A stretch of 64,000 nt of DNA from Annona cherimola (lineage: Eukaryota; Streptophyta; Magnoliopsida; Magnoliales; Annonaceae). The position numbers and the translations under genes are program-made. The stretch covers positions 46,176,012-46,240,011 of the forward strand of contig CM059971.1 in assembly GCA_030490835.1 (NCBI GenBank). Direction: 5' to 3'. Of this stretch, positions 12,168 through 23,951 are shown one piece after another (position 1 is the first letter of the stretch; the number at the start of each line of letters is the position of its first letter). The notes beneath the pieces are model-generated. The model searched no databases, was not told the origin of the DNA, and saw only the letters and a list, made by a program, of their open reading frames with translations.

Positions 12168-12461
12168 TATGAACTTGAATTACACATAATATATGTGTGT
12201 TTAAAGGAGTGAACATGGAAGTATGGATGGCAAGAAGGGAGAATACCTTGTATGATTAGCTAAGGTGCAAAAATGAAAGGAAAAAATATGGTAAAATGAG
12301 AAAATATAGGGCTGTTTTGAGAAAATTATAAAATCTCAAAAATTTGAGATTGAAACTAGTAACCCTAACTCATAAATAGGTGCCTTAGATGAGCGTCAAT
12401 GGGAAAAATGTCAAGAATGAGTGTTAAATGATAAATGGGAAGTATTAAACTTCCATATGTT
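12168..12461 (+). mobile_element. Gypsy LTR segment, left of SIRE copy 1
   Basis: Part of the outermost gypsy LTR, continuing at 21,185. It resembles 42,730-42,880 (AAATTTTGAGATT, then a GAGCGTCAATG/GCACCGACG-type box, then an AAATGATAAATGGG stretch). The LTR ending at 12,167 appears inserted upstream of it, so its start is outside the window. Confidence 0.6.
12457..12461. repeat. Target-site duplication ATGTT (left)
   Basis: ATGTT directly before the LTR of SIRE copy 1, repeated at 21,185-21,189 directly after it. Confidence 0.9.
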
Positions 12462-13098
12462 TGTTGGTCCCGAGTTAATGGCAAAACCCAAGAGGGGAGG
12501 GGTGAATTGGGTTCTTATAAAATTCTTTGGTAAATTAAAAACTTAACCCCTTGAAAGTTTTAATCCCCTTGATTGATGAAATGAAATGGAAAGCAATATA
12601 ATGTAGAGAGCAGAAGTATAAATCAAGCACACAAGATTTTTATAGTGGTTCGGGCAACCTCCCTACTCCACTCTTCCAAGCTCACACTCCTTGTGACTTG
12701 GGTTCCACTATTGTATTCCTCAAATACAATTAGAGCCACTACTCTCTTCTAGATTCCAACTCTAGGGGGCTTTAACAAATCTCAGCACAAGTAGGTGATG
12801 AGTTCCACTCCAATCACACACTACTTTGCTTACACTTGATCTTAGTTCTTCAAACTAAATCAAGTTCAATACAATCAAATGAAATAACAAAGTAATCTAC
12901 ACGTTACAGTTGTGTAGAAGCAATTTGGCACAGAGAAGAACTCGTAGTATTGGCTTTGAAGATTCGGAAGTTGAGCTTTAGCAGTTTGAAGCAAAGTTCT
13001 TCTTCTTTGGATTTGCTTGATCTCTTTAATGCTCTTGAAGATGGGAGTTATGCACACTTAATGATTTTCAGCTGCTTCCCTCGTCCACAATGAATGCC

Positions 13099-13105
13099 TT
13101 TTATA
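13099..13105 (-). promoter_or_regulatory. TATA box of SIRE 3' LTR
   Basis: TATAAAA on the minus strand (TTTTATA as written), just downstream of the GTCGAC array in element orientation. The matching site in the 5' LTR is at 20,116-20,122. Confidence 0.6.
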
Positions 13106-13188
13106 ATTGTGGAGGGAATCCGAACGTTTGAAGGTAGGTGGCGCGCATTTAATGCACCAACGTTCGAATATTTTCCGACCGTTGCGAC

Positions 13189-14030
13189 CCAAGTCGCAGG
13201 CGGAGTCGACTTCGGGTGCGACTTCGCCCAAGTCGCAGATGGAGTCGACTTCGGGTGCGACTTCGCCTTCCGTAGCAACTTCAAGTTCCAGATTGGGTCG
13301 ACTTGGGCATCGATTTGACCCAAGTCGCAGGTGGAGTCGACTTCGGTGTGCGACTTCACTTCGTCAGGTGACTTGATGAACTTGAAAAACTCCGGGATGC
13401 TTTGTTTTACTTAGGCTTCTCCATTCCTTTAGTTCTTTTACATTTTTCATATCTTCTTGAATCATTGTGTCTTCTCTTTAGCTTGCTTTCATTTGCTCTC
13501 ATGTTTTGCAAGCTTTGAATCCATGAGACTTGAATCATGTAATCTTGAACAATTCTTCTTGGTTGAGTTTATGCATCCTGCTTGGACTTGGATTAATCTT
13601 CATATGTTTCAGTTTGAGCATCTAGGTTGCCTTGATCTTCATCGTCATACAGGTTTGCCTTGAAAATTGGTTAATCCAGCTTATCTTCTGAAAAATCCCC
13701 TCTGCCCAATCGAGGTCGATGCCGGAGTCGACTTCGTCTGTGACTTCACCTCAAGTCGCAAGTGGAGTCGACTTGGGGTGCGACTTCGGCACTTCGGGGT
13801 CTGGACTTCAGCTCTAGAAGGTTTTGTCATGTTGAAGTCGATACTGGAGTCGACTTGGTCTGCGACTTCGACCCAAGTCGCATGCGAAGTCGACTTCGTT
13901 TGCGACTTCGGCAGTTCAGCTCTCCATTTTCAACTCTGGAAGGATTTGGCGCATTGAAGTCGATTTAGAGTCGACTTGGGATCGACTTGGCCTTAAGTCA
14001 ATGCCTGAGTCGACTTGGAAATCGACTTAT
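13189..14030. repeat. GTCGAC nested-palindrome array in U3
   Basis: About ten imperfect units of roughly 36-45 bases, in two clusters (13,189-13,356 and 13,706-14,030). A typical unit has outer arms AAGTCGCA and TGCGACTT around a central AGTCGACT, so it can fold on itself on either strand. The array explains the overlapping ORFs on both strands rich in S, T and D residues, which are not genes. Confidence 0.8.
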
Positions 14031-14165
14031 CCTTCCATGATCTATTTTCTTCAAATGTATGTCCCTTAAACACTTCCACAAACATGTTAGTAGCCAAGAC
14101 TTACTCAAATTGATTTGTTAATCATCAAAACATAGATTTAGCTTATTTTCCACATATTTCCAACA

Positions 14166-14180
14166 ATCTCCCCCTTTTTG
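14166..14180 (-). promoter_or_regulatory. Polypurine tract, SIRE copy 1
   Basis: On the minus strand CAAAAAGGGGGAGAT abuts the 3' LTR. This is the usual primer for plus-strand DNA synthesis. The same tract stands at 34,024-34,038 in copy 2. Confidence 0.85.
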
Positions 14181-14480
14181 ATGATTGACAAAACCGATTT
14201 GAGTGTATACCTTTCAATTGCTTAAAAACATGATAAGTTTGCATTTTTGAAATGTTATCATACTTATGCTTATGCAAACTTTCAAGTTGAAAACATTCAA
14301 CAAACATTCAACTTAAACACAATCATAAAGACTTATCCTCTTAGCCTATTTAGACTCAAATCATTTGAACTCAAATCCTACTCTTCTCCCCCTTTTTGTC
14401 AATATATCAAAAAGTTAGAGGGTAAAGAAAGAGACAGGTGGGTTTGCTCCCCCTAAACAGGTGCTCCCCCTCAGTTTGTG

Positions 14481-17400
14481 CTAGTTTAATTCAATCATTC
14501 TCATGTCATTTCTAATCTTATAAAATGCATCTTTTGCTAGAGGCTTTGTGAATATATCAGCAACTTGATCTTCTGTTCTTACATATACCAAACATATGTC
14601 ATGATTTTCTACATGTTCTCTAATAAAATGGTGTCTAAGGTCTATATGTTTGGTCCTAGAATGCAATACTGGATTTTTGGTTAGACATATGGCACTAGTA
14701 TTATCACATATAATGGGTATATCTTTAAAATCCATGTCATAGTCCCTAAGTTGTTGTTTCATCCAAAGTAATTGGGCACAACAGCTCCCGGCGGCAATGT
14801 ATTCGGCTTCCGCCGTAAATAGAGCAACACTAGTTTATTTTTTTGAAAACCATGAAACTAACATGTTCCCAAGAAATTGACATGTTCCACTAGTGCTTTT
14901 TCTATCTACTTTGTAACCGGAAAAATCCGCATCCGAGTAGCCGATTAGATCAAAATTAGAGCCCTTTGGATACCAAAGTCCTAAATTGGTAGTGTCTACT
15001 AAGTATCTGAAAATTCTTTTCACAGCGACCAAGTGTGATTCTTTTGGACATGACTGAAATCTAGAGCACATACACACACTAAACAGTATATCGGGCCTAG
15101 AAGCAGTTAAATATAATAAAGAACCTATCATGCTTCTATACAATTTTAAATCAATTGCTTTTCCTTTCTCATCTTTGTCGATCTTGATTGTTGAGCTCAT
15201 AGGCGTGTTTGCCCCTTTGCTATTCTCTATGCCAAACTTCTTCAACATTTCTTTGATATACTTGGACTGGTTGATGAAAATTCCTTCATTTAGTTGCTTG
15301 ATTTGCAGTCCAAGGAAGAAATTCAGCTCCCCCATCATGCTCATATCAAATTCTTTATGTATAAGCTCAGAAAATTCTTAACAAAGAATTTCATTAGTAG
15401 CACCGAAAATAATGTCATCAACATAAATTTGAATAATCAAGATATCTTTTTCTTTGTATTTGATAAACAAAGTGGTGTCTACCTTTCCCTTTTGAAAGTC
15501 ATGATCAATCAGAAATTTATTTAATCTTTCATACCAAGCCCTTGGAGCTTGTTTTAATCCATATAAGGCTTTGGTTAACTTGTACACAAATTTAGATTGA
15601 TCTTTTTTCACAAATCCAGGTAGTTGTTCTACATACACCTCTTCATTTATATATCCATTCAGAAATGCACTTTTAACATCCATTTGAAACAATTTAAAGT
15701 TCATGTGAGATGCAAAAGCTAGTAAGATGCGAATTGCTTCCAATCTAGCAACCGGGGCATAGGATTCCTCAAAATCTATTCCTTCTTCTTGTGAGTATCC
15801 CTTTGCCACAAGTCTAGCTTTGTTTCTCACTACAAGTCCACTTTCATCTAATTTGTTCCTAAAGACCCATTTTGTGCGAATAATAGTACAATCTTTTGGT
15901 CTTGGAACAAGATGCCAAACTTGGTTTCTTTCAAATTGATTTAGCTCTTCTTGCATTGCTATAATCCAATTTTCATCATCAAGAGCTTGATCAATATTGG
16001 ATGGTTCAATTTTGGATACAAAAGCATATTGTCCACAAATATTTTGCTTTGATCTTCTAGTTTTTACACCTTCATATACATTTCCTATAACTTGCTCAAT
16101 TGGATGGGCATGTTTGAATTTTAAATCAGTTGGAGGTTTGTAAGAATTATTACCTTCACTTACCCTTTCCTCCAAGGAATCTTCTTGCTTTTCCACATGC
16201 AGTTTTTCAAGACTACTTGTTATATCATCTGCATCACTTAAATCATCTTTTCTTTTGAAACATGGGTTAGATTCATCAAAAACAACATGTATTGACTCTT
16301 CTACAACTTTGTTTCTTTTGTTGAAGACTCTATATGCTTTGCTATTTGATGAGTAACCAAGGAATATTGCCTCATCACTTTTAGCATCCAATTTTCCCAA
16401 GTTGGTTTTCCCATTGTTCAAAACATAGCATGTGCAACCAAAAGTATGAAAGTATGAAATATTTGGTTTTCTACCTTTCCATAGCTCATATGGGGTCTTT
16501 TTCAAGATTGCTCTAATGGTTACTCGATTTAAAACATGACAAGCTATACTTACAGATTCACCCCAAAATTCCGTGGATAGTTTGCTCTCATTTAGCATTG
16601 TTCTAGCCATCTCTTGTATAGTTCTGTTTTTCCTTTCAACTACTCCATTTTGTTGTGGAGTTCTTGGTGCAGAAAATGTATGATGAATCCCTTTTTCATT
16701 ACATAATTCTATGAATAGTTTGTTTTCAAATTCACCACCATAATCACTTCTTATAGTCATAATAGTACTTTGTTTTTCATTTTGCACCAAATTTACAAAA
16801 GTTGCAAACATAGAGAAGGCTTCATCTTTGCTAGCTAAGAGAATTATCCATGTGAATCTTGAAAAATCATCAACAATTACAAACACATATTTCTTTCCAC
16901 CAATGGTTAGAATGTCGGATGTCCCATATAGATCCATGTGTAGCAATTCAAGTGGCCTAGTGGTGGAGATTTCCTTTTTGGTAGAGAAAGGCATTTTAGG
17001 TTGTTTTGATAATTGACATGCCTTGCAAATTTTGTCTTTGTCATATTTCAACTTTGGCAAGCCTTCTACCAAACTCTTCTTCCATAGGGTCTTTATATTT
17101 TCCATGTTTATATGCCCAAGCCTTTTATGCCAAACCCATGGATCATTATCAATGGCCATTAGACATTGACCATCTAGTTCATCAAGTGAAACCAAATATA
17201 CATTTTCATGTCTTTTTCCACTAAACATGATATGTTCTCCATCAAATACATTACATATAGATGATTCAAACACAACCTTGTATCCTTTGTCACATAATTG
17301 ACTAATGCTCATTAGATTGTGCTTGAGTCCTTCAACAAACAAAACATCTTCCATGCATGCATTTGAAATACTATATATGTTTCATTTACCTTTAATTTTA

Positions 17401-17545
17401 CCTTTCTCATTATTACCAAAGGCAACCGTTCCATCGTTGCAAGGCTTAAGTTTATGAAATAAACTTCTTTCTTCGGTCATATGCCTTGAACAACCGCTAT
17501 CCATGAACCACACGTTGTTTGCCTTTGCCTTGAAACATATCTGAA
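14481..17545 (-). pseudogene. Copia pol polyprotein, SIRE copy 1 (three stops)
   Basis: The reading frame gives, in order, aspartic protease (VWFMDSG motif near 17,520), an HHCC zinc-binding pre-integrase domain, integrase core, reverse transcriptase (YVDDIIFGA just before 15,380) and RNase H. It ends at IELN. It acts in the element's virus-like particle to process Gag-Pol, copy the RNA and integrate the DNA. One frame is kept throughout, broken only by three stops: TGA at 17,384-17,382 in the protease, TAA at 15,380-15,378 in reverse transcriptase (a CAA codon in copy 3) and TAA at 14,837-14,835 before the RNase H TAEAEY motif. The largest open piece is 658 codons (17,354-15,378). Confidence 0.9.
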
Positions 17546-17562
17546 AAATAAACAAGTAGATC

Positions 17563-19430
17563 TTATCTTTTTGGTACCCATTTTATGGGTCCATTTGGGT
17601 TAGTAATATGATTCAATCTTTGTTGCTCTAACTTAGAAAGCCCAAATCTTGTGTTTCTTGGAACCCAAACTAGTTTTGCACCATGGTCATACAGTTTCTT
17701 AAAGTTACATTTATAGGCTTTATGACCCATTTTATTGCAGAAATTGCAAGCCATTGGTAATCTAAGAGTAGGCCTCCAAGTATGTAACGGTTCAAACGTT
17801 GGCCTTCTAGTCCACATAACATTTTCCCTTTTTGGCTTGTATATAGGTGCAGTTTTGATTTGATATTTCCCAAGTATTGGTACATTTGATTTGCCACTTT
17901 TTTTTGCTCAAATGTATAGTATCCAAGACCTCTTTTATTTATTTTGGAGGTCATGTTCAGAAACATTTTTACATTTTCTCCTAGATTAGAGAACTTAGCT
18001 AATGATTCATTTAATGATTCGTTCTCCTTTTTCAGTTTCTCTACTTCTTTCAAAAGCAATTCATTTTCATCTTTCAATTTTGATGATCTTTCAGCTAGTT
18101 TTTCATTTACAATAATAACGGAGTTACATTGTTGTCTCTTCAATGACAACTTGTTTCCTAGCTTTTTGATTTCTTCATATAATGAATCATATGCAAGTTG
18201 TAGTTCTTCTACTTTAGTACATTTGAGGCATTCATGAAAAGAAGAATAACTAGATTGAGAATGGCAAGGTTTGGAAGTTACCTCTTTATTGCTTGTGCAC
18301 TTTGTTGAGATGGTTTTCTCTTCCAAAACTTCCGTTGTGTTCAAACACAACAGATTTTCTTCTTGTTCGATTCGCGCCATACAGCATATTCTAGCACAAT
18401 TTGCCGCCTCAAATTCGTCAGTTGAGGAGCTTCTTGTTGATGAAGTTTCTTCATTCACGTACATTCCTCTTCCCTTTGGCCTTTGAAATTTTCGGCTTTC
18501 ATATCTTTCCTTTCTTTCTAGTTGATCCTTTGATCTCTCTTCCGGTGTAGGACATTGAGCTTGCATATGTCCCGTACCGCCGCATCTATAGCACTTTGTA
18601 GCCTCCTTCTTCTTCTCTTTTCGTGATCTCTCTTTGAAGTCTTTGAAGTTCTTTTCATTTCTCACAAACTTTCGAAATCTGCGTGTGAGTAGAGCAATGT
18701 CTTCATCGTTATTATGAGATGATGAGGTGGATTCATCCGAGTTATGGGTGACTTTTAGTGCAATTGCTCTTTTTCCTTTGTGGTGATCTTCATTTCTTTT
18801 CTTGATTAGCTCATGTGACATTAGTGAGCTAATAAGGTCTTCTAGCTTCAATGTGTCAAGTCCTTTGCTTCTTCTATTGCAGTAATTTTTGGAGTCCATG
18901 ATTCGGGTAGCGCCCTTAGAATCTTCACGACCTGCTCCGATTCAGAAATTGCTTTTCCAAGACCTTTCAAAGCATTAGTAATTTTAGAGAATCTAGCAAA
19001 TATTTCAGAAATATTTTGTATCTAGCATTCTAAAGCTTTCCAACTCTCCAATCAAAATATTTCTCCTTGTCCCTTGGACTTGAGAAGTTCCTTCATATAT
19101 AGATGTTAAAGTATCCCATATTTCTTTTGCGGTTAGGCAAGAGGATACTCTATCATATTCAGAAGCTGTAAGAGCACAAAATAGTGAGTTCATAGCTTTA
19201 GCATTGCTCTTTACAGTTCTTACTTCCTCTTCGGTCCATTTGGAAGCCCTTTCATTAATTGGCAAGATTACACCGTCTTGGATCGCAATCCAAGAGTCCA
19301 TATCGGTAGCCATAATGAGTTGCTTCATACGAAGCTTCCAATAGCCGAAATTGTTCCTATCAAACAATGGTGGCCTAGTAAATGATTGGCCCTCGCCAAA
19401 TGCGGGAACGGAAGTCGATTGGGATGTCAT
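17563..19430 (-). pseudogene. Copia gag, SIRE copy 1 (frameshifted)
   Basis: Capsid/nucleocapsid protein. It starts MTSQSTSVPAFGEGQ at 19,430, has the FGYWKLRMK motif typical of copia gag, a long middle with a coiled-coil-like Lys/Glu-rich stretch, and two CCHC zinc knuckles: CYRCGGTGHMQAQC and CNFCNKMGHKAYKC. A small deletion near 19,020 shifts the frame and a second indel near 18,840 restores it. A third shift in a homopolymer near 17,900 separates the second knuckle, whose piece ends GPIKWVPKR at 17,563. Pol lies in the +1 frame relative to the last gag piece. Confidence 0.88.
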
Positions 19431-19464
19431 ATCAATGAATCTCTTTGGTTTAACTCAAAGACCT

Positions 19465-19476
19465 GCTTTGATACCA
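19465..19476 (-). promoter_or_regulatory. Primer-binding site (tRNA-iMet), copy 1
   Basis: On the minus strand TGGTATCAAAGC lies two bases inside the 5' LTR. It differs by one base from TGGTATCAGAGC, the usual complement of the initiator tRNA-Met 3' end, which copies 2 and 3 keep intact. Confidence 0.85.
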
Positions 19477-19478
19477 CT

Positions 19479-21184
19479 TGTTGGTCCCGAGTTAATGGCA
19501 AAACCCAAGAGGGGAGGGGTGAATTGGGTTCTTATAAAATTTTTTGGTAAATTAAAAACTTAACCCCTTGAAAGTTTTAATCCCCTTGATTGATGAAATG
19601 AAATGGAAAGCAATATAATGTAGAGAGCAGAAGTATAAATCAAGCACACAAAATTTTTATAGTGGTTCGGGCAACCTCCCTACTCCACTCTTCCAAGCTC
19701 ACACTCCTTGTGACTTGGGTTCTACTATTGTATTCCTCAAATACAATTAGAGCCACTGCTCTCTTCTAGATTCCAACTCTAGGGGGCTTCAACAAATCTC
19801 AGCACAAGTAGGTGATGAGTTCCACTCCAATCACACACTACTTTGCTTACACTTGATCTTAGTTCCTCAAACTAAATCAAGTTCAATACAATGAAATGAA
19901 ATAACAAAGGAATCTACACGTTACAGTTGTGTAGAAGCAGTTTGGCGCAGAGAAGAACTCGTAGTATTGGCTTTGAAGATTCAGAAGTTGAGCTCTAGCA
20001 GTTTGAAGCAAAGTTCTTCTTCTTTGGATTGGCTTGATCTCTTTAATGCTCTTGAAGATGGGAGCTATGCACACTTAATGATTTTCAGCTGCTTCCCTCG
20101 TCCACAATGAATGCCTTTTATAATTGTGGAGGGAATCCGAACGTTTGAAGGTAGGTGGCGCACATTTAATGCGCCAACGTTCGAATATTTTTCGACCGTT
20201 GCGACCCAAGTCGCAGGCGGAGTCGACTTCGAGTGCGACTTCGCCCAAGTCGCAGATGGAGTCGACTTCGGGTGTGACTTCGCCTTCCGTAGCAACTTCA
20301 AGTTCCAGATTGGGTCGACTTGGGCATCGATTTGACCCAAGTCGCAGGTGGAGTCGACTTCGGTGTGCGACTTCACTTCGTCAGGTGGCTTGATGAACTT
20401 GAAAAACTCTGGGATGCTTTGTTTTACTTAGGCTTCTCCATTCCTTTAGTTCTTTTACATTTTTCATATCTTCTTGAATCATTGTGTCTTCTTTTTAGCT
20501 TGCTTTCATTTGCTCCCATGTTTTGCAAGCTTTGAATCCATGAGACTTGAATCATGTAATCTTGAACAATTCTTCTTGGTTGAGTTTATGCATCCTGCTT
20601 GGACTTGGATTAATCTTCATATGTTTCAGTTTGAGCATCTAGGTTGCCTTGATCTTCATCTTCATACAGGTTTGTCTTGAAAATTGGTTAATCCAGCTTA
20701 TCTTCTGAAAAATCCCCTCTGCCCGATCGAGGTCGATGCCGGAGTCGACTTCGTCTGTGACTTCACCTCAAGTCGCAAGTGGAGTCGACTTGGGGTGCGA
20801 CTTCGGCACTTCGGGGTCTGGACTTCAGCTCTGGAAGGTTTTGTCATGTTGAAGTCGATACTGGAGTCGACTTGGTCTGCGACTTCGACCCAAGTCGCAT
20901 GCGAAGTCGACTTCGTTTGCGACTTCGGCAGTTCAGCTCTCCATTTTCAACTCTGGAAGGATTTGGCGCATTGAAGTCGATGTTGGAGTCGACTTGGGGA
21001 TCGACTTGGCCTTAAGTCGATGCCTGAGTTGACTTGGAAATCGACTTATCCTTCCATGATCTATTTTCTTCAAATGTATGTCCCTTAAACACTTCCACAA
21101 ACATGTTAGTAGCCAAGACTTACTCAAATTGATTTGTTAATCATCAAAACATAAATTTAGCTTATTTTCCACATATTTCCAACA
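19479..21184 (-). repeat. 5' LTR of SIRE copy 1
   Basis: 1,706 bp, bounded by TGTTGG and CCAACA, closely matching the 3' LTR with scattered single-base differences. The TATA box on the minus strand is at 20,116-20,122. The GTCGAC array occupies about 20,206-21,047. Confidence 0.92.
20206..21047. repeat. GTCGAC nested-palindrome array, 5' LTR copy 1
   Basis: The same two-cluster arrangement as in the 3' LTR. It lies upstream of the TATA box in element orientation, which is where enhancer repeats of LTRs usually sit. Confidence 0.8.
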
Positions 21185-23951
21185 ATGTTAAGTTAACCTT
21201 AGAGGTTATAATAAGCTTGAAAACTTACCCTAACTAAGGGTATCCAAAATAAAGGGAGTGGTCAAAATGAAAACAATGGTCACAATTAAGTCACATGTCC
21301 CACTAATGTATGAATTGGAAGATTAACACCCAACTTCAAAGACAAGTGAGTTAAGCTAGTTGAGGTAAGTTGATGTGGATTCATGAAGATTAGAAAACCC
21401 TAAGGGATGCAAGCATTTAAAATTTATGCATATGAATGAAATATTAATTTTATTTATCTAGGCAAAGGCAAGGAAAAGTATGGAAGAAGAGGATTAAGGC
21501 TATCTCGGGTACGCAAGCCAACTTTCTAAAATATTGATTTCCTCCTATGTGTTGAAATAATTAAAAATATTTATGTTGAGGATTTTATGAATTTCTTACA
21601 AGTGGGAAAGAGTAAGTTTTGAATATAATGACTTTAATAAAAGGCCTCAAGGATTAATTCATTTGAAGCAATCAACACTTTTTAAAATAATTATTTGATT
21701 ACAAGTGTTGCAAATATTGGGAATGCTTTACATTAACTGTTTTAACAATTTGCTTACAAGTAAGCAAGTTCTTCATGATGCTATTTTCAAAAAAAATTTA
21801 TAAATAAAAAGGGAGTTTGGACCCTTTCACAAAGAAATACTTACAAACAAGTTTTGAGTTTACTCCGATGAGATTTTGTGAAAAAACAAGTATGTTTATG
21901 AAAGAAAAAGAAAAAGGGATTTGATTTATAGAAAAACATTGGTTTATCCATGCCATGACACTTAAACATAAACGATAATTTGGACATGGTCCATCTGTTT
22001 GAAATGGTATTAGAAAAGTCTTGATGTATAAATAAGGAAATATTTTGAAAATGCCTTCAAAAATATTTATACAAAAGGCTATGCAAGCCCCTCTTTATGT
22101 AAAAATGGCAAGAAGGATGTGTGAACAAGGATATGATACTGGAGTAGATAAAAAGGAATGATGCAATTGCATAACCTTTTTGAGCTAAAAGCCCCGAAAA
22201 GGACACAAAGAAAATGTTAGTGAATACGTTGTTTATTCTTAAAATTTTAAAAGCATTGAAGTTTCTTTATCATGATAATTTTAAGATTTATTACAAGAAG
22301 CATTTTTAGAAAAGATTGTTTTCTCAAATATTACAAACGCTTTTCAAAATATTTTACTTAAAATATTTATAAAAGTATTTAAGGGTGGTCGTCCTAAAAT
22401 TAAATTTCAAATATGTTAAAGTGGGTGCGCCTACATTTTCAAGATGATTTAAAAGAACATGGACTACAGTCCGTGATGTTTCATGAAATCATGCTAGCAT
22501 ATGGATATCAATGATGATGTATGGTGCACCAGAACAATAGATAGATCAATTGTAGAGACGGTTGGAGATGGACCGGGGCCCACTCTACATATGGATAAGT
22601 CGCTAAGGGATAGCAGGAGGCCAACAACGCCCTCCCTGAGATGGGAGAAGGATTAAGGAACAACCGCCTAACTAGTGTACTGTTATATGATGGATTCTCT
22701 TTCAAAAGGTAGAATGATCACTTGCTAAGTGTCACTACTAGATGAGGAGAAATGCATTTGCATATATTTTACTTTTGAATAACCTAGGGACAGGGATATA
22801 AAAGCATTTATACAAAAAATTACCCTAAATGATATTTTATGAGCCTATACAAAAAAATTACCCTAAAAATAGAGTGTTTTATACAAAAAGTGTAAATATC
22901 AAGGATGAGATGAAATATTTTCTATGCAATTACTTTCATAAAAAAGGATTATGTATATATGTCTTGCTTGTTATAAACAAGCCCCAAAATGGGGATTAAC
23001 AAAAAGGATTTATGTGGAAAAATATTTTAGGATATAAAAATGTCCGTTTCCAAAAAGGGTTTATATGGAAAAATGTTTTGGACATAAAAATGTCCATTGG
23101 AAAAAGAAGTGTTTATATAAAATATCTTGGAACATTAAAAATGTTCACACAAGAACAAAGAGAATTACTTTAAAAGGGTTATGCGCATATGCATTGCTTT
23201 TGAAAAGCCCAGACGTGTGGCATACAAAAGGTTTATATGAAAATATGTTTATCAAAATATTTTAAAGGAAAGTGCTTGTCTAAAGATAAAATATTTGCTT
23301 ATTGAGTTATCACTCATGATTTGTTTTCCCAAACCTTGACAGGTACCGGGAAGCTCAAGAGGTTGAGAACCTAAGCAATTGAGGAAAGGTATGAGATGGT
23401 ATTCATGTGTGCTATAATGATTAGCTATGATGTATGGGATGGTATGATTAAAAGTTTTAAGGTATGTTGACGTATGTGAACTTATTGAAAGTTATAAGTT
23501 CTATATGAACTGATGGTTGAATGTATGTATACAAGTGTGGATGTTGAATAGTTGATGATGAGTGAATTTTATATGATTATGGCATGGCTAGGTTGATAAA
23601 ACCAATGATGTAAGAGAATAAGATAGAAGTTTATGAATGATATCCGTAGTTAATGACAACTATTAGGTTGTAAGATTATGAACAGGAATAAGGATGACAG
23701 AGGAGTCAAAGGGTATTTTTTAAATATGAAGTGTGACGATTCACAAATGTATCGTTGCTTATGATATGAATGAAGTGAAATGTAAAGAAATAAAATGATA
23801 AAGGGAAAGAAATGAAACAAACAAAAATTTGGACGAGATCAAATTAAGAACCCGCCGCATGATCAGGGCAACAATCCTGATTTACATTTACCAATCAATA
23901 AGATCTTGGAGTAAGGCTCAGGATGTGACGCCTCGGGTCAGGGGCGCCACA
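21185..23951 (+). mobile_element. Gypsy LTR, right part, after SIRE copy 1
   Basis: It continues the LTR interrupted at 12,461; the first five bases are the right ATGTT duplication. It contains the CTTACAAGTAAGCAAG motif (21,751), GC-rich core (22,560-22,640), hairpin array (23,030-23,146), the TTATTGAGTTATCACTCA block (23,298) and the terminal signature ending GGGGCGCCACA at 23,951. No gene is seen. Confidence 0.72.
23030..23146 (+). repeat. Three-hairpin array in gypsy LTR
   Basis: Units start at 23,030, 23,080 and 23,130, a 50-base period. The third is GAACAT-TAAAA-ATGTTC. Compared with the GGACAT/ATGTCC type, both arms carry the matching change. Confidence 0.7.

Larger units (their letters stand above)
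12462..14165 (-). repeat. 3' LTR of SIRE copy 1
   Basis: 1,704 bp, bounded by TGTTGG and CCAACA. It contains the GTCGAC palindrome array, a TATA box and the conserved GTGGTTCGGGCAACCTCC block near 12,646. It is followed on the plus strand by the polypurine tract, which fixes it as the 3' LTR. Confidence 0.92.
12462..21184 (-). mobile_element. SIRE/Maximus-like copia retrotransposon, copy 1
   Basis: A full-length 8.7-kb Ty1-copia element on the minus strand. It has LTRs at 12,462-14,165 (3') and 19,479-21,184 (5'), both bounded by TGTTGG...CCAACA, a perfect ATGTT duplication, a tRNA-Met primer site, gag, pol and a polypurine tract. The order protease, integrase, reverse transcriptase, RNase H puts it in copia. 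The long LTRs, the gag with two zinc knuckles and the close match to copy 3, which has an extra ORF after pol, suggest the SIRE/Maximus lineage. Only about 300 bases separate pol from the 3' LTR, so it carries no extra ORF. The LTRs look nearly identical where compared, implying a fairly recent insertion. Stops and frameshifts in gag and pol make it non-autonomous. Confidence 0.92.

Noticed and set aside
13094..13376. Overlapping ORFs on both strands in the SIRE LTRs rich in S, T, D and V (also at 20,065-20,393, 32,839-33,230, 33,382-33,896, 40,020-41,077 and 55,878-56,212)
   Set aside because: They read the GTCGAC palindrome units, which stay open in several frames. They lie in U3 and differ between LTR copies without codon-like constraint.
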